The translations under genes were made by a program, and so were the position numbers. This document shows positions 43,531 to 52,913 of a stretch of DNA of 64,000 bases, piece after piece (position 1 is the first letter of the stretch; every line of letters begins with the position of its first letter). The DNA is taken from positions 1 through 64,000 of the forward strand of contig CAZYTA010000005.1 in the NCBI GenBank assembly GCA_964650465.1, written 5' to 3'. Below the pieces are notes generated by a model that was given only the letters and a program-made list of their open reading frames with translations, was not told the origin of the DNA and made no database searches. This DNA comes from RGIG6353 sp964650465 (GTDB taxonomy: Bacteria > Bacillota > Clostridia > Oscillospirales > SIG627).

Positions 43531-44148
43531 TTACCTTTCAATTTTCAATTGCTCTATTGCATCAACTATATCCTCTGACCTGTAGCCTCTTTGATACAGC
43601 TTTTTATATACAGTATCACGCTCACAGCCCTCAAGGTGTGCCTTTGCATAGTCTACAGCCATAGCTACATAATCTGGGGACAGCTTTTCGAGAGCTTCGT
43701 CAGTATGCTCCGAAGAAAAGCCTTTTTCATGCATTGCCGCCTTTATGCGAAGCTCGCCCCAAAATTTGTCAAGGCACTTTTCGGCATATCTTACTGCAAA
43801 GCCGCGGTCATCAATATAGCCTGCATTTTCAAGCTTGTCAAGAAGCTCGTCAACCCATTCCGCATCGGCTTGTCCGCCATAGACCTTTTCTTTTGTAAGA
43901 CGTTTTTTCAGCTCGCGCTTCGTAATATCACCTGCCGCCAAACGCCTTATAGCTTTTTTCTTTATCTCACGTCTGACGGCAAGCGTTACAAGCAGGTCGG
44001 ACTGCTCAATTTCGCAGCCTGCAGAAAGACAGGAAAAGCTTTTTTCAAAGTCTTTTACCCATATGGGAAACTCGCCTTCGTTTGTAACGATAACGACTTC
44101 TTTGTTTTTTTCAATGTTATAATGTCTTAAATATATCATTTTCGCCAT
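43531..44148 (-). CDS. recX: RecX family regulator of RecA
   Basis: A 205-residue protein with three-helix RecX repeats: AIRRLAAGDITKRELKKRLT, LLDKLENAGYIDDRGFAVRY and VYKKLYQRGYRSEDIVDAIE. It modulates RecA filaments. The ATG overlaps the recA stop codon by one base (TAATG), so it is co-translated with recA. The N-terminal 55 residues are an extension before the repeats that is common in Clostridia. No other oddity is visible. Confidence 0.95.
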   Translation of the reverse strand: MAKMIYLRHYNIEKNKEVVIVTNEGEFPIWVKDFEKSFSCLSAGCEIEQSDLLVTLAVRREIKKKAIRRLAAGDITKRELKKRLTKEKVYGGQADAEWVDELLDKLENAGYIDDRGFAVRYAEKCLDKFWGELRIKAAMHEKGFSSEHTDEALEKLSPDYVAMAVDYAKAHLEGCERDTVYKKLYQRGYRSEDIVDAIEQLKIER

Positions 44149-45266
44149 TATTCGTCAAAGCTCTCTTCTCCGATATCCTCGTCATCATCATCAAGTCCGC
44201 TGATGCCGCCAAATGACAGCTTACCCTGAAGGTCATTTGCCTGTGCCAGTATTTTTGCCTTGATTTCATCACGGAGGTCGGGATTTTCCTTAAGATATAT
44301 CTTTGAATTGTCCTTGCCCTGTCCAAGTCTCAATCCGCCGTAGCCGTACCAAGAGCCGCTCTTCTGAACTATGCCAAGTGTTTCTCCCAGGTCAAGAAGC
44401 TCGCCGTCAGAAGAAATGCCTTCGCCGTACATAATGTCAAACTCCGCTGACTTGAAGGGAGCGGCACACTTGTTCTTAACAACCTTACATTTTGTACGGT
44501 TACCGATTACATCGCTCTTATTCTTTATCTGCTGTCCGCGTCTTACGTCAATTCTTACCGATGCGTAGAACTTAAGTGCCTTACCGCCGGTTGTAACCTC
44601 GGGGTTACCATAGACAATACCTACTTTTTCACGGAGCTGATTTATAAAGATAAGTACACACTGGCTTCTTGCAATGGCACCTGACAGCTTTCTCAATGCC
44701 TGTGACATAAGTCTGGCGTGAGCGCCCACCATTGCCTGACCCATATCGCCCTCTATTTCTGCCTTAGGAACAAGAGCTGCTACCGAGTCAACAATTACTA
44801 CATCAATTGCATCGGAACGGATAAGAGCCTCGGCAATTTCCAAAGCCTGTTCTCCGTTGTCGGGCTGTGCAACAAGCAAATCCTGAATATCGACTCCGAT
44901 ACACTGTGCATAGGCAGGGTCAAGTGCGTGCTCGGCATCTATAAATGCAGCTGAGCCGCCAAGCTTCTGAGCCTCTGCAGCTATGTGCAGTGCAAGTGTT
45001 GTTTTACCTGAGCTTTCGGGACCGTATATTTCTACTATTCTTCCCTTGGGGACACCGCCTATACCAAGTGCAAAGTCAAGAGACAATGAGCCTGTGGGGA
45101 TAGCGCTTACCTGCATCTGTGTATTGTCGCCAAGTCTCATAATTGAGCCCTGACCGTATCTCTTTGTTATTTGCGCAATTGCTTTTTTCTTTGCGGCTTC
45201 CTTGCCTTCGCCTTTGTTTTCGGTTTCAGCCTCTTCCGCTGTCTTTTTCTTCTTTTTCTCGTCCAT
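44148..45266 (-). CDS. recA: Recombinase RecA
   Basis: A 372-residue recombinase. Walker A is GPESSGKTT at residues 82-90, and Walker B (VVIVDSVAALVP), loop L1 and loop L2 (FINQLREKVGIVYGNPEVTT) follow. The N terminus has a Lys/Glu-rich extension of about 20 residues before the usual AIAQITKRYGQGSIM, and the C terminus ends in an acidic tail (GLDDDDEDIGEE). ATG 45266 is chosen because AAGGAG lies eight bases upstream; ATG 45296 would add ten residues. No LexA-type operator is seen before it, and the glycosidase-like gene ends only 31 bases upstream. Confidence 0.98.
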   Translation of the reverse strand: MDEKKKKKTAEEAETENKGEGKEAAKKKAIAQITKRYGQGSIMRLGDNTQMQVSAIPTGSLSLDFALGIGGVPKGRIVEIYGPESSGKTTLALHIAAEAQKLGGSAAFIDAEHALDPAYAQCIGVDIQDLLVAQPDNGEQALEIAEALIRSDAIDVVIVDSVAALVPKAEIEGDMGQAMVGAHARLMSQALRKLSGAIARSQCVLIFINQLREKVGIVYGNPEVTTGGKALKFYASVRIDVRRGQQIKNKSDVIGNRTKCKVVKNKCAAPFKSAEFDIMYGEGISSDGELLDLGETLGIVQKSGSWYGYGGLRLGQGKDNSKIYLKENPDLRDEIKAKILAQANDLQGKLSFGGISGLDDDDEDIGEESFDE

Positions 45267-45297
45267 TTTTATCTCCTTTTTCGGTGACACTTTCAAA

Positions 45298-47523
45298 TCA
45301 AACCGTAATTTTCAGTTTTTCATTAATATAATATCTCTTGCACCAAGCGATATTCAACAGCTTTTCTGTCAAATCCTGTCTGGTGAAGCAATAGTGATTT
45401 GCAGCTTCAAAGCCCAGTCTGGATTCTCGGCTTTGCAGCTTTACAGTCTCTACGACATTCTTTTCTTCGTTGTCAAGTACTTCAAGAAGATAATCGAAAT
45501 CCTCTGCAGTAAAGCCTCTTTCAAAGCATTCGTTGCGGCGGCGGTTGAACTTTATAAGGTTGAGATTTGTCATAAAGTGGACATATGAGCCGAGCATCAT
45601 ATCATAAAGCTCTCTGAAGGCATCGTTTTTCTCTCCCTTATAGCCTTCCATTATGTCTAATGCTTCTCGCCAGCCGTCTGTAACTATTCGGAATTGCTGT
45701 TCAAATATGTCAACGGGATAATTTGCTCTCCAGTTATCTACGGCATCGTATGGGAAACAGGTCATGGTTGCGTTAAGTCCTGTCTTTTCAACGAAGAATG
45801 GACTCTTGGGGCCTGATGTCTGGGGTGCTGTATAAAGCACTGAAATGTGGAAGGGGAACTGGTTGAACGCCCTTGAGAATATCTCCTGAGCCTTGTATAC
45901 AACGTCCGACATCCCGCCGGGGTACATTCTTTCAACGAAGTCTCTCACCTCGTTGCCGTCAAGCTCCTTCTTGAGAAGTATCTCGCTGGCAACTGCAATA
46001 TTGGGTGAAGGTGAACCGCCCAGTGTCCACGATAGCATAACATGCTGTACTTTTTCTTTGTTAAGATTGGAGGCATGCTCAGCCACAAGTGCATATGCGG
46101 GTACGTAGGGCACGCCGGGAAGCTCCCAGGAGCAGTTGAACTGAACCTTTGCAGAGCATTGTATTCCGTTCTCCCTTGCCGCCGCCCATTGCTCCTTTGC
46201 AATATGGCTGGGACCGGGATTTGACATTGAGTAGTCGTGTATCTCGTTCTTGATACCGCCCTTTTCAAGAGGCATTCTCGTCTCGGAAACACATTGGAAA
46301 ACGATATTCTTATCAAGACGCTTGATTATTTCGGCAATATATTTGTCGGGCCATGACCAGGACCATACAACGCCTCTGGCGTTGGGGTTGGCTCTCCTTG
46401 CGCCGCGCGACATTATATTATTGACCTCTGCAAGAACCTCGTAGCTCATACGGTTCTTACATCTGGGACAGTTACAGTTGTCCTCTTTTGAGTGAGAGTA
46501 GCAGTTGGTCTGGTTTTCACTTGCAGTAATGGTGATGAAGCCTGCAAGTCCCTCGGCTCTCTTGAACAGCTCGTACATTGCTTCGTCAAGATACTTCTGC
46601 ACCTCGGGGGTAGAGGTACATACCGAGTACATATCCTTTTGGTTGGGTCTCTGATGTCCCTTTATCTGAGGGAACTTCTCAAATACTCTGCTCGGCATCA
46701 TTCTGGGCTCATTTATGTAAAGATATATACCGATGCCGTATTTTTTGGCTTTCTTTACTATCTTTGCAAGGTTGGCAATTCTCTTTTCCCAGCCCTCCGA
46801 AAGCTCGGGAGCAAACGGGTAGGGAACAAGCTGATAGAGTACGCCCTGCATCCAGATACCGTTGATGCCGTACTGTGCATACTCCTCCAGAAGCTTATCG
46901 GGGAAGGGATCGCAATCGTCCTCCATAAGAGGATCTCCGAAAAGTGCAAAGTAGGAATATATTATTCTCAGGTCGCCGTTGATGTCGCTGACGTACTTGG
47001 GCTCACCTTCAACGGGAGTGTAGTAATTCTTTACAAAGCGGAAGGCATCGTCGGGATACTCGCTGACAAGCTGATGATATTTGGAGTAGTTCTCCTTTAT
47101 GAAGGCTACCTCCTTCTTCTCCTCGTCTGTAAGCTCGCGCCATACCGTCTTTGACATCTTGGGGAAAAAGCTTCCCATTTTTATGTAAAGGAAATCGTCT
47201 TCCTTTAATGTTGTATCAAGCTCTTCGTCGGTAACACCCAGCAAATCACGAAGCTGGTCGAACGGAAGCAGATGCCACATGTTTCTGATAAGCGTAATGT
47301 AGCCTCTCTTTTTCCACAGCGCCTCATCAGCCTTTATATTCGGGTCAAGTCCCATATCGGCGGCTGATTTTCTGATGTTTTCGGGCGTTGTCTCCAGCAC
47401 CTTTGCAAGTGTTTCGGGGGTGACCTGTCCCCATGTACGCCAGATGACACCCAAAAATCGTGTAGGGAAATGGGGTAACTTCAATACGTCAATTTCTGTG
47501 CAGGATATAAGTGATGAAGGCAT
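45298..47523 (-). CDS. Large cytoplasmic glycosidase-like protein (741 aa)
   Basis: A 741-residue protein without a signal peptide. The middle (about residues 190-480) reads like a TIM-barrel glycoside hydrolase: AQYGINGIWMQGVLY, KYGIGIYLYINEPRMMP, AGFITITASENQTNCYSH, GVVWSWSWP, VQFNCSWELPGVPYVP. A cysteine cluster NCNCPRCKN near residue 350 looks like a metal site, as in the GH20-like and DUF4838 proteins. The N-terminal 120 residues include two short helical repeats (TPENIRKSAADMGLDP, LRDLLGVTDEELDT). It may cleave N-acetylhexosaminides, but no catalytic pair can be assigned safely. AAGGAG precedes ATG 47523. Its place in a recA-prmC housekeeping region is unusual. Confidence 0.65.
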   Translation of the reverse strand: MPSSLISCTEIDVLKLPHFPTRFLGVIWRTWGQVTPETLAKVLETTPENIRKSAADMGLDPNIKADEALWKKRGYITLIRNMWHLLPFDQLRDLLGVTDEELDTTLKEDDFLYIKMGSFFPKMSKTVWRELTDEEKKEVAFIKENYSKYHQLVSEYPDDAFRFVKNYYTPVEGEPKYVSDINGDLRIIYSYFALFGDPLMEDDCDPFPDKLLEEYAQYGINGIWMQGVLYQLVPYPFAPELSEGWEKRIANLAKIVKKAKKYGIGIYLYINEPRMMPSRVFEKFPQIKGHQRPNQKDMYSVCTSTPEVQKYLDEAMYELFKRAEGLAGFITITASENQTNCYSHSKEDNCNCPRCKNRMSYEVLAEVNNIMSRGARRANPNARGVVWSWSWPDKYIAEIIKRLDKNIVFQCVSETRMPLEKGGIKNEIHDYSMSNPGPSHIAKEQWAAARENGIQCSAKVQFNCSWELPGVPYVPAYALVAEHASNLNKEKVQHVMLSWTLGGSPSPNIAVASEILLKKELDGNEVRDFVERMYPGGMSDVVYKAQEIFSRAFNQFPFHISVLYTAPQTSGPKSPFFVEKTGLNATMTCFPYDAVDNWRANYPVDIFEQQFRIVTDGWREALDIMEGYKGEKNDAFRELYDMMLGSYVHFMTNLNLIKFNRRRNECFERGFTAEDFDYLLEVLDNEEKNVVETVKLQSRESRLGFEAANHYCFTRQDLTEKLLNIAWCKRYYINEKLKITV

Positions 47524-47579
47524 GGTAAAGCTCCTTTCGCTTCTTGGTTTATTATATTATAAATCATGAACTGTCCTAT

Positions 47580-48362
47580 TTAAAGGACAGTAAAACATCT
47601 GTCGTTCCCGCAAAGGTCTTTGGTTATTTGTCCTCTGCCAAACATATCAAGCAGGTCAGCGCCCTGCGAGCATCCTATTTCAAATATGAGTATTTTATCA
47701 CGGAAATCAGGTGAATTTGCAGCAAATCTGTAGAAATCAAGTCCGTCAGTTCCGCCGTACAGTGCCAAAGACGGCTCCCGTTGTACATTGAGAGGAAGTC
47801 TTTTCATCTCTTCTGAAGTTATATATGGGGGATTCATAATTACCGCCGAGCAATCGGGAAGTCTGTCTGAAAACAAATCAAAGCGACGAAATTCACATCT
47901 GTCACCTACACCCAATGCCGCAATGTTCCTTTTTGCCACTCTTTCTGATATGGGTGAAATATCAAGCAGCGTTGCCGTAAGGTCGGGACGTGAGCGGAGT
48001 GTGGATATTCCAAGACAGCCGCTACCCGTACAAATATCAACAAAATGGGCACCCTCGGGAATGAGTTCAATAGCCTTTTCTGCAATTATTTCACTGTCAC
48101 AACGGGGAATGAGCACTCCGCTTTCCACGTAATATTCCTCTTTAAAAAAGGCAACTTTTCCTAAAATATAGCCAAGCGGTTCACCGAAAACGGCTCTTTC
48201 AAAGTCCTCTGCAAGCTGAGGACAGTGTATTTCTTTCCCCAATATAAGAGCATCTGCGGGATATCCGTGCTTTTCGAGCAACAGGCCCACTGTTTCTCTG
48301 AAGGAAAGATTTTCAACGGCAAAGTCCGAAGACTGCCACAAACGTTTTAATTCTCTGAGCAT
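47580..48362 (-). CDS. prmC: Release factor glutamine methyltransferase PrmC
   Basis: A 260-residue Rossmann-fold methyltransferase that methylates the GGQ glutamine of release factors. It has the N-terminal helical domain, the SAM loop DICTGSGCLGIS (near residue 120) and the catalytic NPPYI in AVIMNPPYITSEEM (near 185). The start overlaps the end of the DUF1385 gene by 16 bases. In many Firmicutes the order is DUF1385, prmC, prfA; prfA is absent here. Confidence 0.95.
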   Translation of the reverse strand: MLRELKRLWQSSDFAVENLSFRETVGLLLEKHGYPADALILGKEIHCPQLAEDFERAVFGEPLGYILGKVAFFKEEYYVESGVLIPRCDSEIIAEKAIELIPEGAHFVDICTGSGCLGISTLRSRPDLTATLLDISPISERVAKRNIAALGVGDRCEFRRFDLFSDRLPDCSAVIMNPPYITSEEMKRLPLNVQREPSLALYGGTDGLDFYRFAANSPDFRDKILIFEIGCSQGADLLDMFGRGQITKDLCGNDRCFTVL

Positions 48363-49351
48363 ACAGGCTCTTCGGGCTTGCCTTCGATTCCGTCATAAAC
48401 GGTTTCGGGCGGATATTCTTCGGGAAGTGACGCCTTTAGTGCCACTATTGCTACTTCTATTTCCTTTTCATCGGGTTCTCTTGTTGTTATTCTCTGGAAC
48501 CAAAGTCCGGGGGCGGTAAGAATACGCAGGACAATATTGTCGTGCGTGCCTGAGAAGATTGTTATTTCATATCCAATGCCCACAACAAGGGGGAGTATAA
48601 GGAGCTTTGTCAAAAACCTGAGGAAAAGATTATCCCAAAGAGAAGCAGGAAGTGCGGCAGATACGATAATGCCCAAAAGGAGCATAACAAACATCATACT
48701 GGTACCGCATCGGGGATGGAAGCGTGACTGTTTTTTTATGTTTTCCACTGTGAGGGGAAGGCCTGCTTCGTGGCAGAAAATTGATTTGTGCTCTGCACCG
48801 TGGTATTCGTACGTGCGTCGGATATCGGGCATGAAAGCAACAGCCCAAATATAAAGCACAAAAATTGCCATTTTTACAATGCCTTCCACAATTGCTTTGA
48901 CAATTGCAGGCATTTCAAATACAAGGGAAATGAGCTTGGAAACAGCCATCGGCAGATAAAAGAAGAGTCCAAGCGCCAGCAATACGCCAAGCACGCCTCC
49001 GATAATGGCAGCCACAGCCATAAGACTTTTACCGAATTTCTTTTCAAGCCACAACTCAAATTTTGTAGGCTCTTCTTCGATGCCCTGCATTTCAGCCGAC
49101 AGTGTAAGTATTGACATGGAAAGAGCCATTGACTCCACAAAGCTGACTGCGCCGCGGATAATCGGTATCTTGAAGAATGGAATTTTTTCTTTTATAGAGC
49201 TTACCTCTCTCTTGTCGAGAGCGATAGTGCCGTCGGGACATCTGACTGCGGTAGCACATTTGTTTTTGTGCTTCATCATAATGCCTTCCAGCACAGCCTG
49301 ACCGCCCACACGGTTTTTGGCTGTGGGGCAGGAACGTTTTTCTTTTGACAT
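48347..49351 (-). CDS. DUF1385 family membrane protein (YqhQ-like)
   Basis: A 334-residue protein of the DUF1385 family: GGQAVLEGIMMKHKNKCATA near the N terminus, EYHGAEHKSIFCHEAGLPLT in the middle, and three to four membrane segments (about 112-140, 150-175, 220-245). The HGAEHK line is diagnostic. It was proposed to be linked to metal or disulphide chemistry because of its conserved His and Cys, but the function is unknown. GGAG precedes ATG 49351. Upstream of prmC as in many Firmicutes. Confidence 0.93.
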   Translation of the reverse strand: MSKEKRSCPTAKNRVGGQAVLEGIMMKHKNKCATAVRCPDGTIALDKREVSSIKEKIPFFKIPIIRGAVSFVESMALSMSILTLSAEMQGIEEEPTKFELWLEKKFGKSLMAVAAIIGGVLGVLLALGLFFYLPMAVSKLISLVFEMPAIVKAIVEGIVKMAIFVLYIWAVAFMPDIRRTYEYHGAEHKSIFCHEAGLPLTVENIKKQSRFHPRCGTSMMFVMLLLGIIVSAALPASLWDNLFLRFLTKLLILPLVVGIGYEITIFSGTHDNIVLRILTAPGLWFQRITTREPDEKEIEVAIVALKASLPEEYPPETVYDGIEGKPEEPVCSEN

Positions 49352-49385
49352 AATTTCTCCTTACAGCAAACGGGTGAAAAGCTGT

Positions 49386-49922
49386 TTATTTGAATTTAAA
49401 TTCTGTTATGATACTGTTTACTTCGTCTGTGTGTGAATCAAATCCCTCTGAGGTTGATGTATATGTGAGCATGTAGATGTATCCGTAACGGTATGCAATT
49501 ACCTGACGGAACTTATATACCTCGCCTGCAACAGTTGCTGTGAATACATATTGCTTTGCAGGTACTCCGCCAAGTGAAATTTCTTCGCCGTCGGATATCA
49601 TTTCCAGGTCGGGGAAGGTTTCTCTCATATTGTCAAAGTAGGTAGTATCTCCCATGGTAAGATAACCTTCTACACTTGCCACATCTGACGAAGCGGCAAA
49701 GGTGGTTACAGATACATTTGAGCGGTCTTTGTCGGATACATAGGTACTTACCATACCGTCATTGCGGTCGGCTTGCCATTCCTCGGGGTAATAAAACAAA
49801 TAGTCTACAGCTTCATTGTCAAGAAGAGCCATTCCTTCGGGAAGACCTGTGTCCTCCTCAGAGCATGATGAAGCGGTTATCAAAAGCAGCATGGCTGATA
49901 TTATCAACAGAAATTTTTTCAT
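49386..49922 (-). CDS. Predicted lipoprotein (PsbP-like)
   Basis: A 178-residue lipoprotein with signal MKKFLLIISAMLLLITASSC and lipobox Cys20. The mature domain, with DNEAVDYLFYYPEEWQADRN and FRQVIAYRYGYIYMLTYTST, is like the PsbP/DcrB-type fold often found as small lipoproteins in Clostridia. Function unknown. ATG 49922 is used because TGGAGG lies eight bases upstream. It ends 34 bases before the DUF1385 gene. Confidence 0.82.
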   Translation of the reverse strand: MKKFLLIISAMLLLITASSCSEEDTGLPEGMALLDNEAVDYLFYYPEEWQADRNDGMVSTYVSDKDRSNVSVTTFAASSDVASVEGYLTMGDTTYFDNMRETFPDLEMISDGEEISLGGVPAKQYVFTATVAGEVYKFRQVIAYRYGYIYMLTYTSTSEGFDSHTDEVNSIITEFKFK

Positions 49923-50025
49923 ACTTTCCTCCATTATAATTTCTCATTCTAAATTATATCACAAAAACCTGAAAAGTAAATAGATATTTTGTTAAAGAGA
50001 ATAAATTTTATTAACAAAAAAGCAA

Positions 50026-50054
50026 TTGTCTTTTTTACTTATATGTGATATTAT
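50026..50054 (+). promoter_or_regulatory. Promoter of ddl
   Basis: -35 TTGTCT (50026-50031), 17-base spacer, -10 TATTAT (50049-50054), 29 bases before ATG 50084. Confidence 0.6.
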
Positions 50055-50083
50055 ATAATAGAATAAACTTCTGGAGTGATATT

Positions 50084-51154
50084 ATGACTAAGACAAGACT
50101 TTGTATAATTTTTGGAGGAGCATCCAGCGAGCATGAGGTTTCTTGCATGTCCGCCGCTTCCGTAATAGAAAATCTTAACTCAGAAAAATATGAATTATTC
50201 TGTCTGGGTATTCTTAAAGACGGCAGACAATTTCTATATAACGGCGATGTGAAAAAAATTGCCGATGCAAGCTTTGCAGAGGATACAGAAAATCTTGTTC
50301 CGGCGGTTGTCAGCCCCTGCCCTGCACATCACGGACTTATGATACTCAACAAAAAGGAAGGAACCTTCCGAATACAGGTGTTGGATTGCTTTTTTCCTGT
50401 TGTTCACGGTGAAAACTGCGAGGACGGAAATCTTCAGGGGCTTCTCAAGCTGTCGGGGGTTCCGTTTGTCGGTTCGGACAACCGAGGCTCTGCGGTATGT
50501 ATGGACAAGGCTATAACCAAGACGGTTTTGCAGACTGTGGGTATTCCCATGGCAAATTGGAGATTGTTCAGGACCGATTATACTGACGTCGACATACTGT
50601 GGTGCGAAGAAAATCTTGAATATCCTATGTTTGTAAAGCCTGCGGGAACAGGCTCATCTGTGGGTGTTTCGAAGGTAAGAAACCGTGACGAACTGAAAGA
50701 AGCGCTTGCTCTGGCTTTGAAATATGACCCTAAAGTTCTTGTAGAGGAGTACATAGAGGGAGCGGAAATAGAGACTGCAGTGCTTGATGTTGTCCGTGAC
50801 GGAAAGCGTGTCACGGTAGCTTCCGAGCCGGGAGAAATAGACCCGGGCAGTGATTTTTATGACTATGACACCAAATATGTCAATGATACCACAAGCTATT
50901 ATTTGCCTGCAAGACTTCCAAAGGAGACGCTTAAGGAAGTAAGCGACCTGGCAATAAAAATATTTCTTGCCCTTGATTGCAGAGGCTTATCAAGAGTTGA
51001 TTTCTTTGCAGGAAAGAAAGGTATTATTTTCAATGAGATAAATACATTGCCGGGATTTACAAAAATAAGCATGTACCCTAAGCTTATGACGGCTTACGGA
51101 ATACCGTACAGTCAGCTTATCGATATGCTGATAGAATATGCAAAGGAGAATTAA
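50084..51154 (+). CDS. ddl: D-alanine--D-alanine ligase
   Basis: A 356-residue ATP-grasp ligase making D-Ala-D-Ala for peptidoglycan. The family lines are LCIIFGGASSEHEVS at the start, VHGENCEDGNLQGLLKLSGV, the grasp loop MFVKPAGTGSSVGVSKV, and ARVDFF-like LSRVDFF followed by FNEINTLPGFTKISMYPKL. The active-site Tyr/Phe region does not suggest a vancomycin-type D-Ala-D-Lac ligase, but this cannot be excluded by eye. GGAG precedes ATG 50084; ATG 50045 lies in the promoter. It is immediately followed by the S41 peptidase. Confidence 0.97.
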   Translation: MTKTRLCIIFGGASSEHEVSCMSAASVIENLNSEKYELFCLGILKDGRQFLYNGDVKKIADASFAEDTENLVPAVVSPCPAHHGLMILNKKEGTFRIQVLDCFFPVVHGENCEDGNLQGLLKLSGVPFVGSDNRGSAVCMDKAITKTVLQTVGIPMANWRLFRTDYTDVDILWCEENLEYPMFVKPAGTGSSVGVSKVRNRDELKEALALALKYDPKVLVEEYIEGAEIETAVLDVVRDGKRVTVASEPGEIDPGSDFYDYDTKYVNDTTSYYLPARLPKETLKEVSDLAIKIFLALDCRGLSRVDFFAGKKGIIFNEINTLPGFTKISMYPKLMTAYGIPYSQLIDMLIEYAKEN

Positions 51155-52768
51155 ATGAAAAGGATATTAATATTTATATCTTTACTGCTCTTGCTTGCGG
51201 CTATTAATGTTGCGGCTGAGGATTCGGTTATTGTTACAGCACCCGACACGGAGCTTACCGAAAGCGAAAATACAGAATGGAAAGCGCTTATTGAGAGCCT
51301 TCATAAAGGAATCATACCCATCACTCCCGATATGACCTATGACGAGTTCAAGGATTATATGAATGTGGTTGATGAAAGCGAGGGCAAGCTCAAAACCGCT
51401 AAATTCGAAACATTTTTATATGTGATAGAATATTATTATTACGGCAAGGTTACTGTCACAGAGGTTTTTGAGCGCTTTGCTTCTTCTGTTGACAGTGTAG
51501 ATATCAACAATATGGACGAAGCCTACAATGCACTTTTTGCCACACTTGATAAGTTCAGCTATTATCTCAATGCCGAGCAGGCGGAAAGCTTTTTTTCTCC
51601 TACCTCCAGCAAAGGTATCGGTATCAAGATGCTCTGGAAAGATACTGACGGCACAAGACCTTCCGGAATATATGTGGATGAAGTAGCAAAGGGCTCTCCT
51701 GCAGAAGCGGCGGGTATTGCCGTAGGAGATATGATAGTCGAGTTCAACTCCAACGATGTAAGAGGATTGGGTTTTGATGCTTTGGGAGTATATAATTCAT
51801 TGGTTGACCCCGATGCAGAAACACTTACAATCACACTTGACAGAAACGGAGAGGAAAAAGAATATACAATACTCCGTCAGGAAAACATTTTTTCGGAGTA
51901 TACAGTTACCTTGTATCCCGAAAAAGAGCTTATTTTTCTCGATATAAACAGTTTTATGAACGATATTACGGTTTCCGAGCTGTGGGCTGAGCTGGATTTG
52001 GCATGGGAACAGGGCTACAGACATATAATTATTGACCTTCAGGGCAATACAGGCGGAGACGTATATGTGGCTTCGGGAATACTTTCCAAGTTTACTCCCA
52101 AAAAAGAACTTCTTTTCAGCATGGGCAGAGACGGAATCACAAATTCTGTTCCGTTTTATTCACAGGGCAACGGTTACAGCTTTGAAAGTATAAGAATCCT
52201 TGTAGACGGAGTTACAGCTTCATCAGCTGAAATTTTTGCCGATACGCTGAGAAATATTGCCGGCGCCAAAATAATAGGAACTCGCACCTACGGTAAAGGT
52301 GTGGCGCAGTCGGTACTTACATTTGAAGACGGTGCGGCGTGCGGTGTTACAACATATGTTGCTTACGACAGGAACGGAAATACCTACAACGAGGTAGGAC
52401 TTGTACCCAATTCCGTTGTAATAAACACTGTAGAAATGAACCGTTTGCCGAACAAAACACCGAGTTTCACAGCTCTCAATTATAACAAGGCGCAGAACGG
52501 AGCGGAGAACAGCCAGGTGCTCGGTTTGGAAATTCGTCTTGAAGCAATAGGCTTTCTTTCTCCCGATGAGGTTGACGGAGTATGGAAGGATGCTACTACA
52601 CGCGCGGTATCGGTGTTCCAAATATCTTGCGGATATGAGGCAACAGGTGTACTTGATGACCCTACTTATTTTGCCATAATGGACAGTGTGGCAGCATATG
52701 AAGCTACATATTACTACACATATACAGCTTTTGATTACGCATACAGATTCGTTCCTTATGTAAAGTAA
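51155..52768 (+). CDS. Secreted S41 (CtpA-type) peptidase with PDZ and peptidoglycan-binding domains
   Basis: A 537-residue secreted serine peptidase. The signal peptide covers residues 1-21 (KRILIFISLLLLLAAINVAA). A helical cap is followed by a PDZ domain (about 150-245) and the S41 domain with nucleophile Ser in ASSAEI (about 354) and Lys in YGKG (about 378), so the Ser/Lys dyad is intact. The C-terminal 65 residues (LGLEIRLEAIGFLSPDEVDG onward) are a PG_binding_1 repeat. It probably trims wall or membrane-anchored proteins. ATG 51155 follows the ddl stop directly, with AAAGGAG inside ddl, so the two genes are coupled. Confidence 0.94.
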   Translation: MKRILIFISLLLLLAAINVAAEDSVIVTAPDTELTESENTEWKALIESLHKGIIPITPDMTYDEFKDYMNVVDESEGKLKTAKFETFLYVIEYYYYGKVTVTEVFERFASSVDSVDINNMDEAYNALFATLDKFSYYLNAEQAESFFSPTSSKGIGIKMLWKDTDGTRPSGIYVDEVAKGSPAEAAGIAVGDMIVEFNSNDVRGLGFDALGVYNSLVDPDAETLTITLDRNGEEKEYTILRQENIFSEYTVTLYPEKELIFLDINSFMNDITVSELWAELDLAWEQGYRHIIIDLQGNTGGDVYVASGILSKFTPKKELLFSMGRDGITNSVPFYSQGNGYSFESIRILVDGVTASSAEIFADTLRNIAGAKIIGTRTYGKGVAQSVLTFEDGAACGVTTYVAYDRNGNTYNEVGLVPNSVVINTVEMNRLPNKTPSFTALNYNKAQNGAENSQVLGLEIRLEAIGFLSPDEVDGVWKDATTRAVSVFQISCGYEATGVLDDPTYFAIMDSVAAYEATYYYTYTAFDYAYRFVPYVK

Positions 52769-52793
52769 AAGCTTTAGAGCTTTCCTGAAAAAC

Positions 52794-52883
52794 AAAAGGG
52801 GCTTCGCATTAAGAATTCGGCAGAACCAAGTGAAATTGTCATTCAAAGCATAACTTGCTGAATTCTTAATACGGAGTCCCTTT
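52794..52883. repeat. 90-base near-perfect hairpin, terminator or MITE-like
   Basis: The arms AAAGGGGCTTCG-CATTAAGAATTCGGCA (52795-52822) and TGCTGAATTCTTAATA-CGGAGTCCCTTT (52856-52883) pair over 27 of 28 positions including three G-U pairs, around a 33-base loop. It lies between the convergent S41 and lysA genes. The long arms and the large loop are unlike ordinary terminators. Wobble changes in place of mismatches point to selection on an RNA stem. Confidence 0.6.
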
Positions 52884-52913
52884 ATACAAATACTCAAAAA
52901 TTTATTTTGTTGC

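Noticed and set aside
45267..45297. A LexA/SOS operator before recA
   Set aside because: No GAAC-N4-GTTC or similar palindrome is present in the 31-base spacer.
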